DNA of 64,000 nt from Cupriavidus sp. D384 (GCF_001652915.1 NZ_BBQI01000102.1:224471-288470); one strand, 5' to 3'; shown: positions 32,544 through 41,331, counted from the stretch's first letter. The notes: generated by a model not told the origin, from the letters alone. Translations and numbers: made by a program.

Positions 32544-33548
32544 ATGATGTGCTACCGGCAACTTTCAGCAACCGTGACCTGGGCCGCACTGGCGGCGGCC
32601 GCTTTGGTGGCTGTGGCGCCTGGCGTCGCGCGGGCGGCGGACGTCTATCCTTCGCGGCCCATCACCATGGTCGTGCCGTTTGCCGCTGGCGGACCTACCG
32701 ACGTGGTGGCGCGCTCGGTGGCGGCGGCCATGTCGAAATCGCTGGGCCAGAGCGTGGTGGTGGAAAACCGGCTCGGCGCCGGCGGCACCGTATCGGCCGC
32801 CTACGTGGCGAAGTCCGCGCCCGACGGCTACACGATCCTGATCCACCATAATGGCATGGCAACGGCCCCGGCGCTGTATTCGAAGCTGCCATACAAGCCG
32901 CTGACCGACTTCTCGTTCGTGGGGCAGGTGGCCGACGTGCCGATGACGCTGCTGGGCCGCCATGACCTGCCGGCCAACACGCTGCCGGAACTGGTCAGCT
33001 ATATCAAGCAGAACCAGACCAAGGTGAACCTGGCCAACGCCGGCCTGGGCGCCGTGTCGCAGCTGTGCGGCATGCTGTTCCAGAAGGCGATCGGCGTGGA
33101 CCTGCAGACGATTCCCTACCAGGGCACGGCACCGGCGCTGACCGCACTGCTGGGCGGCCAGGTGGATGTCCTCTGCGACCAGACCACGCAGACGCTGCCC
33201 CATATCAAGTCTGGCAAGGTCAAGCTGTACGGCGTGACCACGGCCGAACGCATCCCGGCGCTGCCGGACGCGCCCACCCTGCGCGAGGGCGGTCTGAAGG
33301 GCTTCGAGGTCAAGGTATGGCACGGCATCTACGCGCCGAAGAACACGCCGCCGGCCGTGATCGACAAGCTCAATGGCGCGCTGCGCACGGCGCTGAAGGA
33401 CCCGGCCGTGGTGGCGCGGATGAAGGATCTGGGCGCGGTGATCGTGCCGGCGGACAAGCAGACGCCGGAAGCGCTGCACAGCTGGCTGGCATCGGAGATC
33501 GACAAATGGTCGCCGATCATCAAGGCCGCCGGGGTGAGTGCGGACTGA
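32544..33548 (+). CDS. Bug/TctC-type periplasmic substrate-binding protein
   Basis: A 334-residue receptor. The signal peptide region ends at VARAADVYPSRPI, followed by MVVPFAAGGPTDVVARSVA and VENRLGAGGTVSAAYVAKSAPDG, the two ligand-loop signatures. ATG 32544 follows AGGAGACAGTCA. It is divergent from the acyl-CoA dehydrogenase gene across 260 bp, so a shared control region is likely and its ligand is probably the acid degraded by this cluster. An 11-bp perfect tandem repeat spans its stop codon (33536-33557). A strong stem-loop follows. Confidence 0.93.
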   Translation: MMCYRQLSATVTWAALAAAALVAVAPGVARAADVYPSRPITMVVPFAAGGPTDVVARSVAAAMSKSLGQSVVVENRLGAGGTVSAAYVAKSAPDGYTILIHHNGMATAPALYSKLPYKPLTDFSFVGQVADVPMTLLGRHDLPANTLPELVSYIKQNQTKVNLANAGLGAVSQLCGMLFQKAIGVDLQTIPYQGTAPALTALLGGQVDVLCDQTTQTLPHIKSGKVKLYGVTTAERIPALPDAPTLREGGLKGFEVKVWHGIYAPKNTPPAVIDKLNGALRTALKDPAVVARMKDLGAVIVPADKQTPEALHSWLASEIDKWSPIIKAAGVSAD

Positions 33549-33603
33549 GTGCGGACTGGGATTGAATGCCGATCCAGCGTCTGACGCCGGAGCGGCAAGG
33601 GGA

Positions 33604-33630
33604 GGGGGCCGCCGGCCCCCTTATCCTTTT
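33604..33630. terminator. bidirectional terminator between Bug and LysR genes
   Basis: GGGGGCC (33604-33610) pairs with GGCCCCC (33614-33620), followed by TTATCCTTTT. It lies between two convergent stops (33548 and 33635). Confidence 0.75.
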
Positions 33631-33634
33631 GCGG

Positions 33635-34570
33635 TCAGACCGGCTCTCTCGCCGCGTCGGCCAGGTAGCGGATCAGGGTTTCCGCGAACTGCGGCAGTTC
33701 GCGGCCGGGCCGGCGCACCAGGCGCAGTTCGCGCCGCGCCCAGTCGTCTTCAAGCCGGATGAAGCGCAGCACCTTGCGGCTGGCGTAGCGCCGCGCGCAG
33801 CTGTTGGGCACGATGGCGATGCCTGCGCCGGCCTCGACCATGCGGCACACGGCGTCGAAGCTGCCCACCTGGATGCGCAGGCTGATGCGCTTGCCCATCC
33901 CGCTGGCAATGCGGTCCAGGAACGACTGGATGGCTGACGACTGGTTCAGGCCCACGAAGCGGCAGGTGTCGAGCAGGTCGGCAAAATGCAGCGCCTTGAA
34001 GGCTGGCAGCGGATGGTTGACCGGCGCGATCACGATCAGTTCGTCACTGCAGAGCTGCATGGTGTCCAGGTCGGCCGTGGCGACTTCCCCCGCCACGATG
34101 CCCAGGTCGGCGGCACCGGTACCAACCGCCGAAACGATATCAGCGGACAGATGTTCTTCCAGTTCCACGTCGACATCGGGGTTTTCCGACAGGAAGCGCG
34201 ACAGCCCATTTGCCAGGAACGAGTTGGTGGCCGTGGTGTTCGCCAGCAGCCGCACGCGGCCCTTGACACCCTTGGCATAGGGGCGCAGGTCCGCATGCAG
34301 GCATTCCAGCTGGCGGAACACCTCGCGGGCATGGCGCAGCAATTCGTCGCCGGCGGGCGTCAGCCGCACGCCCTTGACCTGGCGGATCAGCAACTGGGTC
34401 TGGAAGGACTCTTCCAGCTGCTTGATGCGCGAACTGGCGGCTGGCAGGGACAGGAAGCTGCGTTCTGCAGCGCGGGTCAGGTTTTCGGTCTCGCCCACGT
34501 TAAGGAAGAGGCGCAGGTCGGTCAGGTCGTAGTGCATGGGTTCAGCGAGCGTGAAGCCCACTTTTGTCAT
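33635..34570 (-). CDS. LysR family transcriptional regulator
   Basis: A 311-residue LTTR. The HTH (about 16-75: TDLRLFLNVGETENLTRAAERSFLSLPAASSRIKQLEESF) and effector domain (GRVRLLANTTATNSFLANGLSRFL onward, with VEAGAGIAIVPNSCARRY) are complete. ATG 34570 is used; an in-frame ATG 11 codons later (34537) is equally plausible, since neither has a strong ribosome binding site. It is divergent from an SDR gene and convergent with the Bug gene. It probably controls this acyl-CoA cluster. Confidence 0.9.
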   Translation of the reverse strand: MTKVGFTLAEPMHYDLTDLRLFLNVGETENLTRAAERSFLSLPAASSRIKQLEESFQTQLLIRQVKGVRLTPAGDELLRHAREVFRQLECLHADLRPYAKGVKGRVRLLANTTATNSFLANGLSRFLSENPDVDVELEEHLSADIVSAVGTGAADLGIVAGEVATADLDTMQLCSDELIVIAPVNHPLPAFKALHFADLLDTCRFVGLNQSSAIQSFLDRIASGMGKRISLRIQVGSFDAVCRMVEAGAGIAIVPNSCARRYASRKVLRFIRLEDDWARRELRLVRRPGRELPQFAETLIRYLADAAREPV

Positions 34571-34672
34571 TCGTGAATTCCAGAAACTCCGCCGACAATT
34601 TATCGTATCCGCCTTGGCAATAGAACGGGTGACGTTCCGGAACCCGGCAATCTCGCACCCAAGGAGGCGAAG

Positions 34673-35587
34673 ATGAGTGGAATGATGGCAGGCAAGGTCG
34701 TGGTGGTAACGGGCGCGGGCGGTGGCATTGGGCGCGGGATCGCGCTTGGCATGGCTGCGGCCGGTGCGCGCGTGGTGGCGAACGACCTGGGCGTATCGAT
34801 GAGCGGGGAAGGCGGCGACGCCGGCCCGGCGCAACGCGTGGTGGAGGAAATCCGGGCGGCTGGCGGCGAGGCCGTGGCCAATACCGACAGCGTGTCCAGC
34901 TGGGCGGGCGCCAACGCCATCGTCCAGTGCGCGCTCGACAATTTCGGCCGCATCGACGCCGTGGTCAACAACGCAGGCAACCTGCGTGACCGCATGTTCT
35001 TCAAGATGAACGAGGAAGAATGGCGGTCGGTGATCGACGTGCACCTGCATGGCACGTTCTTCGTCAGCCGTGCGGCGGCCAACTATTTCAAGGACCAGGA
35101 AAGCGGCGCCTTCGTCCACATGACGTCGACGTCGGGGCTGATCGGCAACCTGGGCCAGGCCAACTACTCGGCCGCCAAGCTGGGCATCGCCGCGCTGTCC
35201 AAATCCATTGCGCTGGACATGGCGCGCTTCAACGTGCGGTCGAACTGCATCGCACCGTTCGCATGGAGCCGCATGACCAGCTCGATCCCGGCCGAGACAC
35301 CCGAGGAGAAGGCCCGCGTGCAGCGCCTGCAGAAGATGGAGGCCGGCAAGATCGCGCCGGTGGCGGTGTTCCTGGCAAGCGATGCCGCCAGCGAAGTGAA
35401 CGGCCAGATCTTTGCCGTGCGCGCCAATGAAATCATGCTGATGAGCCAGCCGCGTCCGGTGCGCTCGGTGCATACCAGCGAGGGCTGGACCCCCGAGACG
35501 GTGGCCGAGATCGCCATGCCGGCCATGCGTTCGAGCTTCTTCAAGCTGGATCGCTCGCCGGACGTGATCAACTGGGACCCGATCTGA
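34673..35587 (+). CDS. short-chain dehydrogenase/reductase (HSD17B4-like)
   Basis: A 304-residue SDR. The NAD(P)-binding motif TGAGGGIGRG spans residues 13-22, NNAG is at 99-102, and the active-site Tyr165/Lys169 are in NYSAAK. A C-terminal extension of about 60 residues ends DVINWDPI. The sequence NDLGVSMSGEGGDAGPAQRVVEEIRAAGGEAVANTDSV is characteristic of the 3-hydroxyacyl-CoA dehydrogenase domain of peroxisomal multifunctional enzymes, suggesting oxidation of a hydroxyacyl-CoA. That is the step after the MaoC-type hydratase of this cluster. AAGGAGGCGAAG precedes the ATG. It is followed by a small stem-loop at 35595-35612. Confidence 0.9.
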   Translation: MSGMMAGKVVVVTGAGGGIGRGIALGMAAAGARVVANDLGVSMSGEGGDAGPAQRVVEEIRAAGGEAVANTDSVSSWAGANAIVQCALDNFGRIDAVVNNAGNLRDRMFFKMNEEEWRSVIDVHLHGTFFVSRAAANYFKDQESGAFVHMTSTSGLIGNLGQANYSAAKLGIAALSKSIALDMARFNVRSNCIAPFAWSRMTSSIPAETPEEKARVQRLQKMEAGKIAPVAVFLASDAASEVNGQIFAVRANEIMLMSQPRPVRSVHTSEGWTPETVAEIAMPAMRSSFFKLDRSPDVINWDPI

Positions 35588-35659
35588 CAGAGGCAAGGGG
35601 CGTTCGCCCCTTCCGTATTATCCGCGCGTCTCTCCTCGCTTCGCCCCTCGCCTCACCCT

Positions 35660-35701
35660 GTGCCACGCGCTGCACTGCAGCAATTCATGCGCGCGTGGCA
35701 C
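35660..35701. repeat. perfect 11-bp inverted repeat
   Basis: GTGCCACGCGC (35660-35670) is the exact reverse complement of GCGCGTGGCAC (35691-35701), with 20 bases between. The right arm runs into the sigma54-like -24 element, so it could be a regulator site or a transcript stem. Confidence 0.55.
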
Positions 35702-35711
35702 GCATTCTGCT
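35696..35711 (+). promoter_or_regulatory. candidate sigma54 (-24/-12) promoter
   Basis: TGGCACG-CATT-CTGCT matches the consensus TGGCACG-N4-TTGCW at every defined position except one. It points toward prkA, about 730 bp downstream. The E. coli homologue yeaG is known to depend on sigma54/NtrC under nitrogen stress, which makes the site plausible, but the distance is unusually long. Confidence 0.45.
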
Positions 35712-35999
35712 CGTCCCCCATTCGCGGTGGCTTCACGCACCCGGACTGTGCGATACGGGCGGCTTCCAACGCTAAAGCGGTGCACGCACGTGCCGGAGGC
35801 GGTCTTCCATCAAGCGGCTGGCACTCTCGGCCTGACAGTGCTGACGCGTGCCAACTGCGACGAGTGGTCGCAGCGACGATGTCGCCACGGCGGGCGCAGG
35901 GGCATCGCATGGTGTCTGTACGGAACGGACTGAATCGATGCGTGGGGCAACGCACGGCATCGGCAGGCGGAAATTGCGCAGGTCGATATGCGAAAAGCG

Positions 36000-36020
36000 G
36001 TGCAAATCATGCATTTGCAC
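36000..36020. promoter_or_regulatory. 8-5-8 palindrome GTGCAAAT-N5-ATTTGCAC
   Basis: An exact inverted repeat with a CATGC centre, about 420 bp upstream of prkA and about 290 bp downstream of the sigma54-like site. It is a likely transcription-factor site. It does not fit the NtrC consensus (GCAC-type half-sites), and no specific regulator is assigned. Confidence 0.45.
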
Positions 36021-36319
36021 GATGTCGGCCGCAACGTTGTCCATTCACAGTGGAAACATGGGTGTAGGACCATGGCCGACAGTGCGTGTCAGATGTTTCT
36101 GGATTTGATCGGTCGTTACACAACACGCTGTGCAGGACGCACGTGAAAGGTGTAATGTGTGTCACAAGCATGGTCAATGGCCCGTCGCAGCGGGGTGATG
36201 AAACGAGTGTCCAGTCGCAGTTTGTGCATGTCATGAGCGTGCATTGCAGCGACTGAAATGACAGCAACACACGGTCAACTCCGGATTCACCTTCGCCGTT
36301 ATTTGACTATGATGAAGTA

Positions 36320-36386
36320 AAGACTTCGCAACTTGGCAACTCCACCAAGCCGGGGTGGCGGAACAGCAAAGTTGCCGCGAAGTCTT
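36320..36386 (+). promoter_or_regulatory. long hairpin in the prkA leader
   Basis: The 17-nt right arm (36370-36386, AGTTGCCGCGAAGTCTT) is fully complementary to the left arm AAGACTTCGC (36320-36329) plus GGCAACT (36335-36341), interrupted only by five bulged bases. An inner CCACC/GGTGG pair closes a seven-base loop. It ends 53 bp before the prkA start. It could be a leader RNA element controlling stability or translation, or the remains of a small inverted-repeat element. Confidence 0.6.
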
Positions 36387-36439
36387 AGGGGAGTAGAACT
36401 ACCTTCGCCTCGGACGTGGGACTCTGACGGGAGTGAGGT

Positions 36440-38362
36440 ATGGACATTTTTGGCCACTACGCCACGCGCTTCGAAGCTCGCAAGGAAGAGGAATACAGCA
36501 TCCAGGAGTATCTGGAGATCTGCAAGAAGGATCCTGCTGCCTACGCGACCGCCGCCGAACGCATGCTCGCCGCTATCGGACAGCCTGAACTGGTGGATAC
36601 CCACCACGATCCGCGCCTGTCCCGACTGTTCTTCAACAAGGTTATCCGGGTCTATCCGGCGTTCCGCGACTTCTATGGGATGGAAGACACGATCGAGCAG
36701 ATCGTCTCCTTCTTCAAGCACGCGGCGCAGGGCTTGGAAGAACGCAAACAGATCCTGTATCTGCTTGGGCCTCCCGGTGGCGGCAAGTCGTCGCTGGCCG
36801 AGAAGCTCAAGGCGCTGATGGAAGAGATTCCAATCTATGCGCTCAAGGGTTCGCCCATCCATGAATCGCCGCTGGGCCTTTTCTCTCCGGAAGAGGACGG
36901 CAAGATCATGGAGGAGGACTATGGCATTCCGGTGCGCTACCTGAATACCATTCCTTCGCCCTGGGCCGTCAAGCGGCTGCACGAGTTCAATGGGGACATC
37001 ACGAAGTTCCGCGTGGTGAAGCTGCGCCCGTCGGTGCTGGCGCAGATTGCCATCTCCAAGACGGAGCCCGGCGACGAGAACAACCAGGACATTTCGTCGC
37101 TGGTCGGCAAGGTCGACATCCGCAAGCTGGAAGATTTCCCGCAGGACGATCCGGATGCCTACTCCTATTCCGGCGGCCTCTGCCTGGCCAACCGCGGCCT
37201 GCTCGAGTTCGTGGAAATGTTCAAGGCGCCGATCAAGGTGCTGCATCCGCTGCTGACTGCCACGCAGGAAGGCAACTACAAGGGCACGGAGGGCTTTGGC
37301 GCGATTCCGTTCGATGGCGTCATCCTGGCGCACTCGAACGAGGCCGAGTGGCAGACGTTCAAGGCCGACAAGAACAACGAGGCATTCCTTGACCGGATCT
37401 ATATCGTCAAGGTGCCTTACTGCCTGCGCGTGTCCGACGAGGTGAAGATCTACGACAAGCTGCTGCGCAGCAGTTCGCTGTCGGCGGCGCCCAACGCGCC
37501 CAACACGCTGAAGATGATGGCGCAGTTCGCGGTGCTCACGCGGATCAAGGAGCCCGAGAATTCGAACATCTTCTCGAAGATGCGCGTCTACGACGGCGAA
37601 AGCCTCAAGGACGTGGACCCGAAGGCGAAGTCGTACCAGGAGTACCGCGACTACGCCGGCATCGACGAAGGCATGAACGGCCTGTCCACACGTTTCGCGT
37701 TCAAGGTGCTGTCGAAGGTGTTCAATTTCGACAATACCGAGGTGGCGGCCAATCCGGTGCACCTGCTCTATGTGCTCGAACAGCAGATCGAGCGCGAGCA
37801 GTTCCCGCCGGAGCAGGAAGCCAAGTTGATGTCGTATATCAAGGAGTACTTGACCACGCCGTATGTGGAGTTCATCGGCAAGGAGATCCAGACCGCGTAT
37901 CTGGAGTCGTATTCCGAGTATGGCCAGAACATCTTCGACCGCTACGTCGTGTTTGCCGACCTGTGGATCCAGGATCAGGAATATCGCGATCCGAATACCG
38001 GCGAGATCCTGGACCGCAATGCGTTGAACGACGAACTGGAGAAGGTGGAAAAGCCGGCCGGTATCTCGAACCCGAAGGATTTCCGCAACGAGATCGTCAA
38101 CTTCGTGCTGCGGGCCCGTGCCAACAACGGGGGCAAGAATCCGGTCTGGACCAGCTACGAGAAGCTGCGGATGGTGATCGAAAAGCGCATGTTCTCCACC
38201 ACGGAAGATCTGCTGCCGGTGATCTCGTTCAATGCCAAGTCGTCGCGCGAGGATCAGGAAAAGCACGAGAACTTCGTCAACCGGATGGTTGAGAAAGGCT
38301 ATACCCCCAAGCAGGTTCGACTTTTGGTGGAGTGGTATCTGCGCGTCAGGAAATCTTCGTAA
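36440..38362 (+). CDS. prkA: PrkA family serine protein kinase (YeaG)
   Basis: A 640-residue kinase of the PrkA/YeaG family. The N-terminal AAA-like domain has Walker A GPPGGGKSS at residues 110-118 and a Walker-B-like FDGVILAHSNEAEW near 290-303. The C-terminal PrkA domain includes YVEFIGKEIQTAYLESYSEYGQNIFDRYV. PrkA proteins act in starvation, stress and stationary-phase signalling. GAGTGAGGT precedes the ATG. It is followed by YeaH and SpoVR genes in the conserved order prkA-yeaH-ycgB, and preceded by an unusually long, structured upstream region. Confidence 0.96.
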   Translation: MDIFGHYATRFEARKEEEYSIQEYLEICKKDPAAYATAAERMLAAIGQPELVDTHHDPRLSRLFFNKVIRVYPAFRDFYGMEDTIEQIVSFFKHAAQGLEERKQILYLLGPPGGGKSSLAEKLKALMEEIPIYALKGSPIHESPLGLFSPEEDGKIMEEDYGIPVRYLNTIPSPWAVKRLHEFNGDITKFRVVKLRPSVLAQIAISKTEPGDENNQDISSLVGKVDIRKLEDFPQDDPDAYSYSGGLCLANRGLLEFVEMFKAPIKVLHPLLTATQEGNYKGTEGFGAIPFDGVILAHSNEAEWQTFKADKNNEAFLDRIYIVKVPYCLRVSDEVKIYDKLLRSSSLSAAPNAPNTLKMMAQFAVLTRIKEPENSNIFSKMRVYDGESLKDVDPKAKSYQEYRDYAGIDEGMNGLSTRFAFKVLSKVFNFDNTEVAANPVHLLYVLEQQIEREQFPPEQEAKLMSYIKEYLTTPYVEFIGKEIQTAYLESYSEYGQNIFDRYVVFADLWIQDQEYRDPNTGEILDRNALNDELEKVEKPAGISNPKDFRNEIVNFVLRARANNGGKNPVWTSYEKLRMVIEKRMFSTTEDLLPVISFNAKSSREDQEKHENFVNRMVEKGYTPKQVRLLVEWYLRVRKSS

Positions 38363-38434
38363 CCGGTTCCGGACGCGGTCTTTTTCCACGGCGCGCTTTT
38401 CTTGGCGTCTCTTACCAGGGCGGACGGACGGCAT

Positions 38435-39712
38435 ATGGGCACGGTCATCGATCGGCGCGAGAACGGCGGCAACAAGAGCGCCGTCAACAAGCAACGCTTC
38501 ATCAAGCGCTACCGCGAGCAGATCCGGCAGGCGGTGGCGAAGGCGGTGTCCGGCCGGAAGATCATGGACATCGAGCAGAGCGGGCAGGTGTCCATTCCGG
38601 TCAAGGACATCTCCGAGCCGATCTTCCATCACGGCCAGGGCGGCAAGCGGGAGTGGATTCACCCAGGCAACAAGAAGTTCGTCAGGGGTGACAGCTTCGA
38701 CCGCCAGCAGCAGGGCAGCGGTGGCACCGGGTCTCGTGCCAGCGACAGCGGCGAAGGCGAGGACGATTTCGTCTTCACGCTGTCGCGCGAGGACTTTCTC
38801 AATTTCTTCTTCGAGGACATGGCGCTGCCGGACCTGGCGAAGCGCCACCTTGCCAAGATAGCCGAGGTGCGCAAGGTGCGCGCCGGATTCTCGATCGACG
38901 GCACGCCATCGAACCTGTCGATCCTGCGCACCATGCGCAGTTCGCTCGGACGGCGCATCGCGCTGTCCAGTCCCTACATGAAGCGGTTGCACGAACTGGA
39001 GATCGAGTACAACGAGGTGCTCGAGAAGGAAGGCCCGTACTCCGAACAGGCCGAGGCGCTGATGGAAAAGATGCGCCATCTGCGCGCCCAGGTGGACCGC
39101 GTGCCGTTCATCGAGAAGCTGGACCTGCGCTACAACAACCGCGTGCTGAAGAAGCGGCCGCAGGCGCAGGCCGTGATGTTCTGCCTGATGGACGTGTCGG
39201 GTTCGATGGACGAAAGCCGCAAGGACCTGGCAAAGCGCTTCTTCATGCTGCTGTACCTGTTCCTGAAGCGCAACTACGAGCGCATCGACGTGGTATTCAT
39301 CCGGCATCACACGGTTGCCAAGGAGGTGGAAGAGGAGGATTTCTTCCATTCCCGGGAATCCGGTGGTACCGTGGTTTCAAGCGCGCTGAAGCTGATGGTG
39401 GAAGTGATTCATGACCGCTATCCGCCCAGCCAGTGGAACATCTATTGCGCCCAGGCGTCGGATGGCGATAACTGGGCCGGTGATTCCGAGCTGTGCGGCC
39501 GGCTGCTGCGCGAGTCGATCCTGCCGCTGGTGCAGTACTACGCGTATGTGGAGGTGGCCTCGGAAGAGCCGCAGAATCTGTGGGAAGAGTACCTCACGGT
39601 AAAGAGCCAGTTCGAGCACTTTGCGATGCAGCGCATCATTGGTGCGGACGAGATCTATCCCGTGTTGCACGACCTGTTCCAGAAGCGCGCGGCCTGGCCG
39701 GCCAACAGGTAG
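38435..39712 (+). CDS. yeaH: YeaH/YhbH family protein
   Basis: A 425-residue DUF444 (YeaH/YhbH) protein. The N-terminal MGTVIDRRENGGNKSAVNKQRFIKRYREQIRQAV is family-typical. A von Willebrand A-like region starts near residue 245, with the MIDAS-like FCLMDVSGSMDESRKDLAKRFF. It is the constant partner of PrkA in a stress pathway and is thought to be in the same complex or a substrate; its precise role is unknown. ATG 38435 fits the conserved N-terminus, 72 bp after prkA. Confidence 0.95.
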   Translation: MGTVIDRRENGGNKSAVNKQRFIKRYREQIRQAVAKAVSGRKIMDIEQSGQVSIPVKDISEPIFHHGQGGKREWIHPGNKKFVRGDSFDRQQQGSGGTGSRASDSGEGEDDFVFTLSREDFLNFFFEDMALPDLAKRHLAKIAEVRKVRAGFSIDGTPSNLSILRTMRSSLGRRIALSSPYMKRLHELEIEYNEVLEKEGPYSEQAEALMEKMRHLRAQVDRVPFIEKLDLRYNNRVLKKRPQAQAVMFCLMDVSGSMDESRKDLAKRFFMLLYLFLKRNYERIDVVFIRHHTVAKEVEEEDFFHSRESGGTVVSSALKLMVEVIHDRYPPSQWNIYCAQASDGDNWAGDSELCGRLLRESILPLVQYYAYVEVASEEPQNLWEEYLTVKSQFEHFAMQRIIGADEIYPVLHDLFQKRAAWPANR

Positions 39713-39776
39713 CAAGGCATTCGGCAGCAAACCGGTACTGCGCGTGGCGCGGGCCGGCATGTCACTGGGGAAGTCT

Positions 39777-41315
39777 ATGGCCTATCTTTCGACGGGCTCG
39801 GAGTGGACCTTCGAGCTGATCCAGCGCTATGACCGCGAAATTGCCCGCATTGCCGGCGAATTCGGGCTGGACACCTATCCGAACCAGATCGAGATCATCA
39901 CGGCCGAGCAGATGCTCGACGCTTATGCGTCGGCGGGCCTGCCGGTCGGCTACAGCCACTGGTCGTACGGCAAGCACTTCCTGGCTTCGGAACGCGGCTA
40001 CCAGCGCGGCTACATGGGGCTGGCCTACGAGATCGTGATCAACTCCAATCCCTGCATCGCGTACCTGATGGAGGAGAACACGATGCCGATGCAGGCGCTG
40101 ACCATCGCGCATGCCTGCTACGGCCATAACTCGTTCTTCAAGGGCAACTACCTGTTCCGAACCTGGACCAACGCGGACGCGATCATCGACTACCTGCTGT
40201 TCGCCAAGAACTATGTGGCCGAGTGCGAACAGCGCTATGGCGAGCAGGAAGTCGAAATGCTGCTGGATTCCTGCCACGCGCTGCAGAACTACGGGGTGGA
40301 CCGCTACAAGCGGCCCAAGAAGCTGTCGATCACCGAGGAGCAGGCGCGCCAGGCTGAACGCGAGAACTACCTGCAGATGCAGGTCAACGACCTGTGGCGC
40401 ACGCTGCCGAAGCACCGGCCCCATGCCCTGCGCGAGGAGGAGGAAACCGCCGAGTACGAGGTGACCTTCCCGCCGGAGCCGCAGGAAAACCTGCTGTACT
40501 TCATCGAGAAGAACGCGCCGAAGTTGCAGCCGTGGCAGCGCGAGATCGTGCGCATCGTGCGCAAGATCGCCCAGTACTTCTATCCGCAGCGGCAGACCAA
40601 GGTCATGAACGAGGGCTGGGCCACGTTCTGGCACTACACCATCATCAACCAGCTGTACGAGGAAAAGCTGGTCAACGATGCGTTCATGCTGGAACTGCTG
40701 CAGGCGCATACCAACGTCATCTACCAGCCGCCCTACCACAGCCCGTACTACAGTGGCCTGAATCCGTACACGGTGGGGTTCCTGATGTTCCAGGACCTGC
40801 GCCGCATGTGCGAGAACCCGACCGAGGAAGACAGGCGCTGGGCGCCCGAGATTGCCGGCAGCGACTGGCGTCAGACGCTCGACTTTGCGATGCGCAACTT
40901 CAAGGACGAGAGCTTCCTGCTGCAATTCCTGTCGCCGCGCGTGATTCGCGAGCTGAAGCTGTTCTCGGTGCTGGACGATGATCGCGAGGGCAAGCTGCGC
41001 GTGACGGCCATCCACGACGACGAAGGCTATCGCGAGATCCGCCGCCTGCTGGCAACCCAGTACGATCTGTCGAACATGGAGCCCAATATCCAGGTGACCA
41101 ATGTCGATATCGGCGGCGACCGTTCTCTCACATTGCGCCATCTGCAGCAGGACCGCCGTCCGCTGGCGCAGAATTTCGACGAGGTGATCCGCCACGTCAC
41201 GCGGTTGTGGGGTTTTACGGTGCGTCTGGAAGTGGTCTACGAGGACGGCCGGCGCGAACTCAAATACGAGTGCAAGCCGGAGCGCCGCCACAATCTGCAT
41301 CGCAAGGCAGCCTAG
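39777..41315 (+). CDS. SpoVR family protein (YcgB)
   Basis: A 512-residue SpoVR/YcgB homologue. MAYLSTGSEWTFELIQRYDREIARIAGEFGLDTYPNQIEIITAEQMLDAYASAGLPVGYSHWSYGKHF and, later, VMNEGWATFWHYTIINQLYEEKLV are conserved across the family, with the His/Glu-rich HACYGHNSFFKGN. The name comes from Bacillus spore cortex formation; in proteobacteria it acts with PrkA and YeaH in an unresolved stress module. ATG 39777 follows CTGGGGAAG; an in-frame ATG at 39759 is an alternative. A GC-rich hairpin (41332-41351) follows the stop. Confidence 0.94.
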   Translation: MAYLSTGSEWTFELIQRYDREIARIAGEFGLDTYPNQIEIITAEQMLDAYASAGLPVGYSHWSYGKHFLASERGYQRGYMGLAYEIVINSNPCIAYLMEENTMPMQALTIAHACYGHNSFFKGNYLFRTWTNADAIIDYLLFAKNYVAECEQRYGEQEVEMLLDSCHALQNYGVDRYKRPKKLSITEEQARQAERENYLQMQVNDLWRTLPKHRPHALREEEETAEYEVTFPPEPQENLLYFIEKNAPKLQPWQREIVRIVRKIAQYFYPQRQTKVMNEGWATFWHYTIINQLYEEKLVNDAFMLELLQAHTNVIYQPPYHSPYYSGLNPYTVGFLMFQDLRRMCENPTEEDRRWAPEIAGSDWRQTLDFAMRNFKDESFLLQFLSPRVIRELKLFSVLDDDREGKLRVTAIHDDEGYREIRRLLATQYDLSNMEPNIQVTNVDIGGDRSLTLRHLQQDRRPLAQNFDEVIRHVTRLWGFTVRLEVVYEDGRRELKYECKPERRHNLHRKAA

Positions 41316-41331
41316 CGCTTCATTGGCGCGC

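Larger units (their letters stand above)
35588..36439. other. 850-bp intergenic region upstream of prkA, no convincing gene
   Basis: The longest non-coding stretch in the window, clearly less GC-rich than its flanks. It holds a small stem-loop after the SDR gene (35595-35612), an 11-bp inverted repeat overlapping a sigma54-like element (35660-35711), a GTGCAAAT-N5-ATTTGCAC dyad (36000-36020) and a long hairpin (36320-36386). No reading frame within it has protein-like composition plus a ribosome binding site. It most likely contains the prkA promoter(s) and a long leader, and could encode an sRNA. Confidence 0.6.

Noticed and set aside
35660..35720. tRNA-like or attachment-site fragment near the 11-bp inverted repeat
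   Set aside because: No acceptor/T-loop (GGTTCGAATCC-like) sequence and no integrase or direct-repeat partner nearby.
36000..36020. NtrC binding site for the dyad GTGCAAAT-N5-ATTTGCAC
   Set aside because: NtrC half-sites are GCAC-type with TGGTGC; here the arms begin GTGCAAAT, so no NtrC assignment is justified.
35660..36108. Short plus-strand reading frames upstream of prkA
   Set aside because: No ribosome binding site, unnatural amino acid composition, and overlap with several inverted repeats; the stretch is treated as regulatory.
36299..39349. Very long minus-strand open frame (about 1000 codons) opposite prkA and yeaH
   Set aside because: It is antisense to two highly conserved genes, rich in His/Gln/Arg/Val as expected for a GC-rich shadow frame, and lacks a ribosome binding site or recognisable domain.
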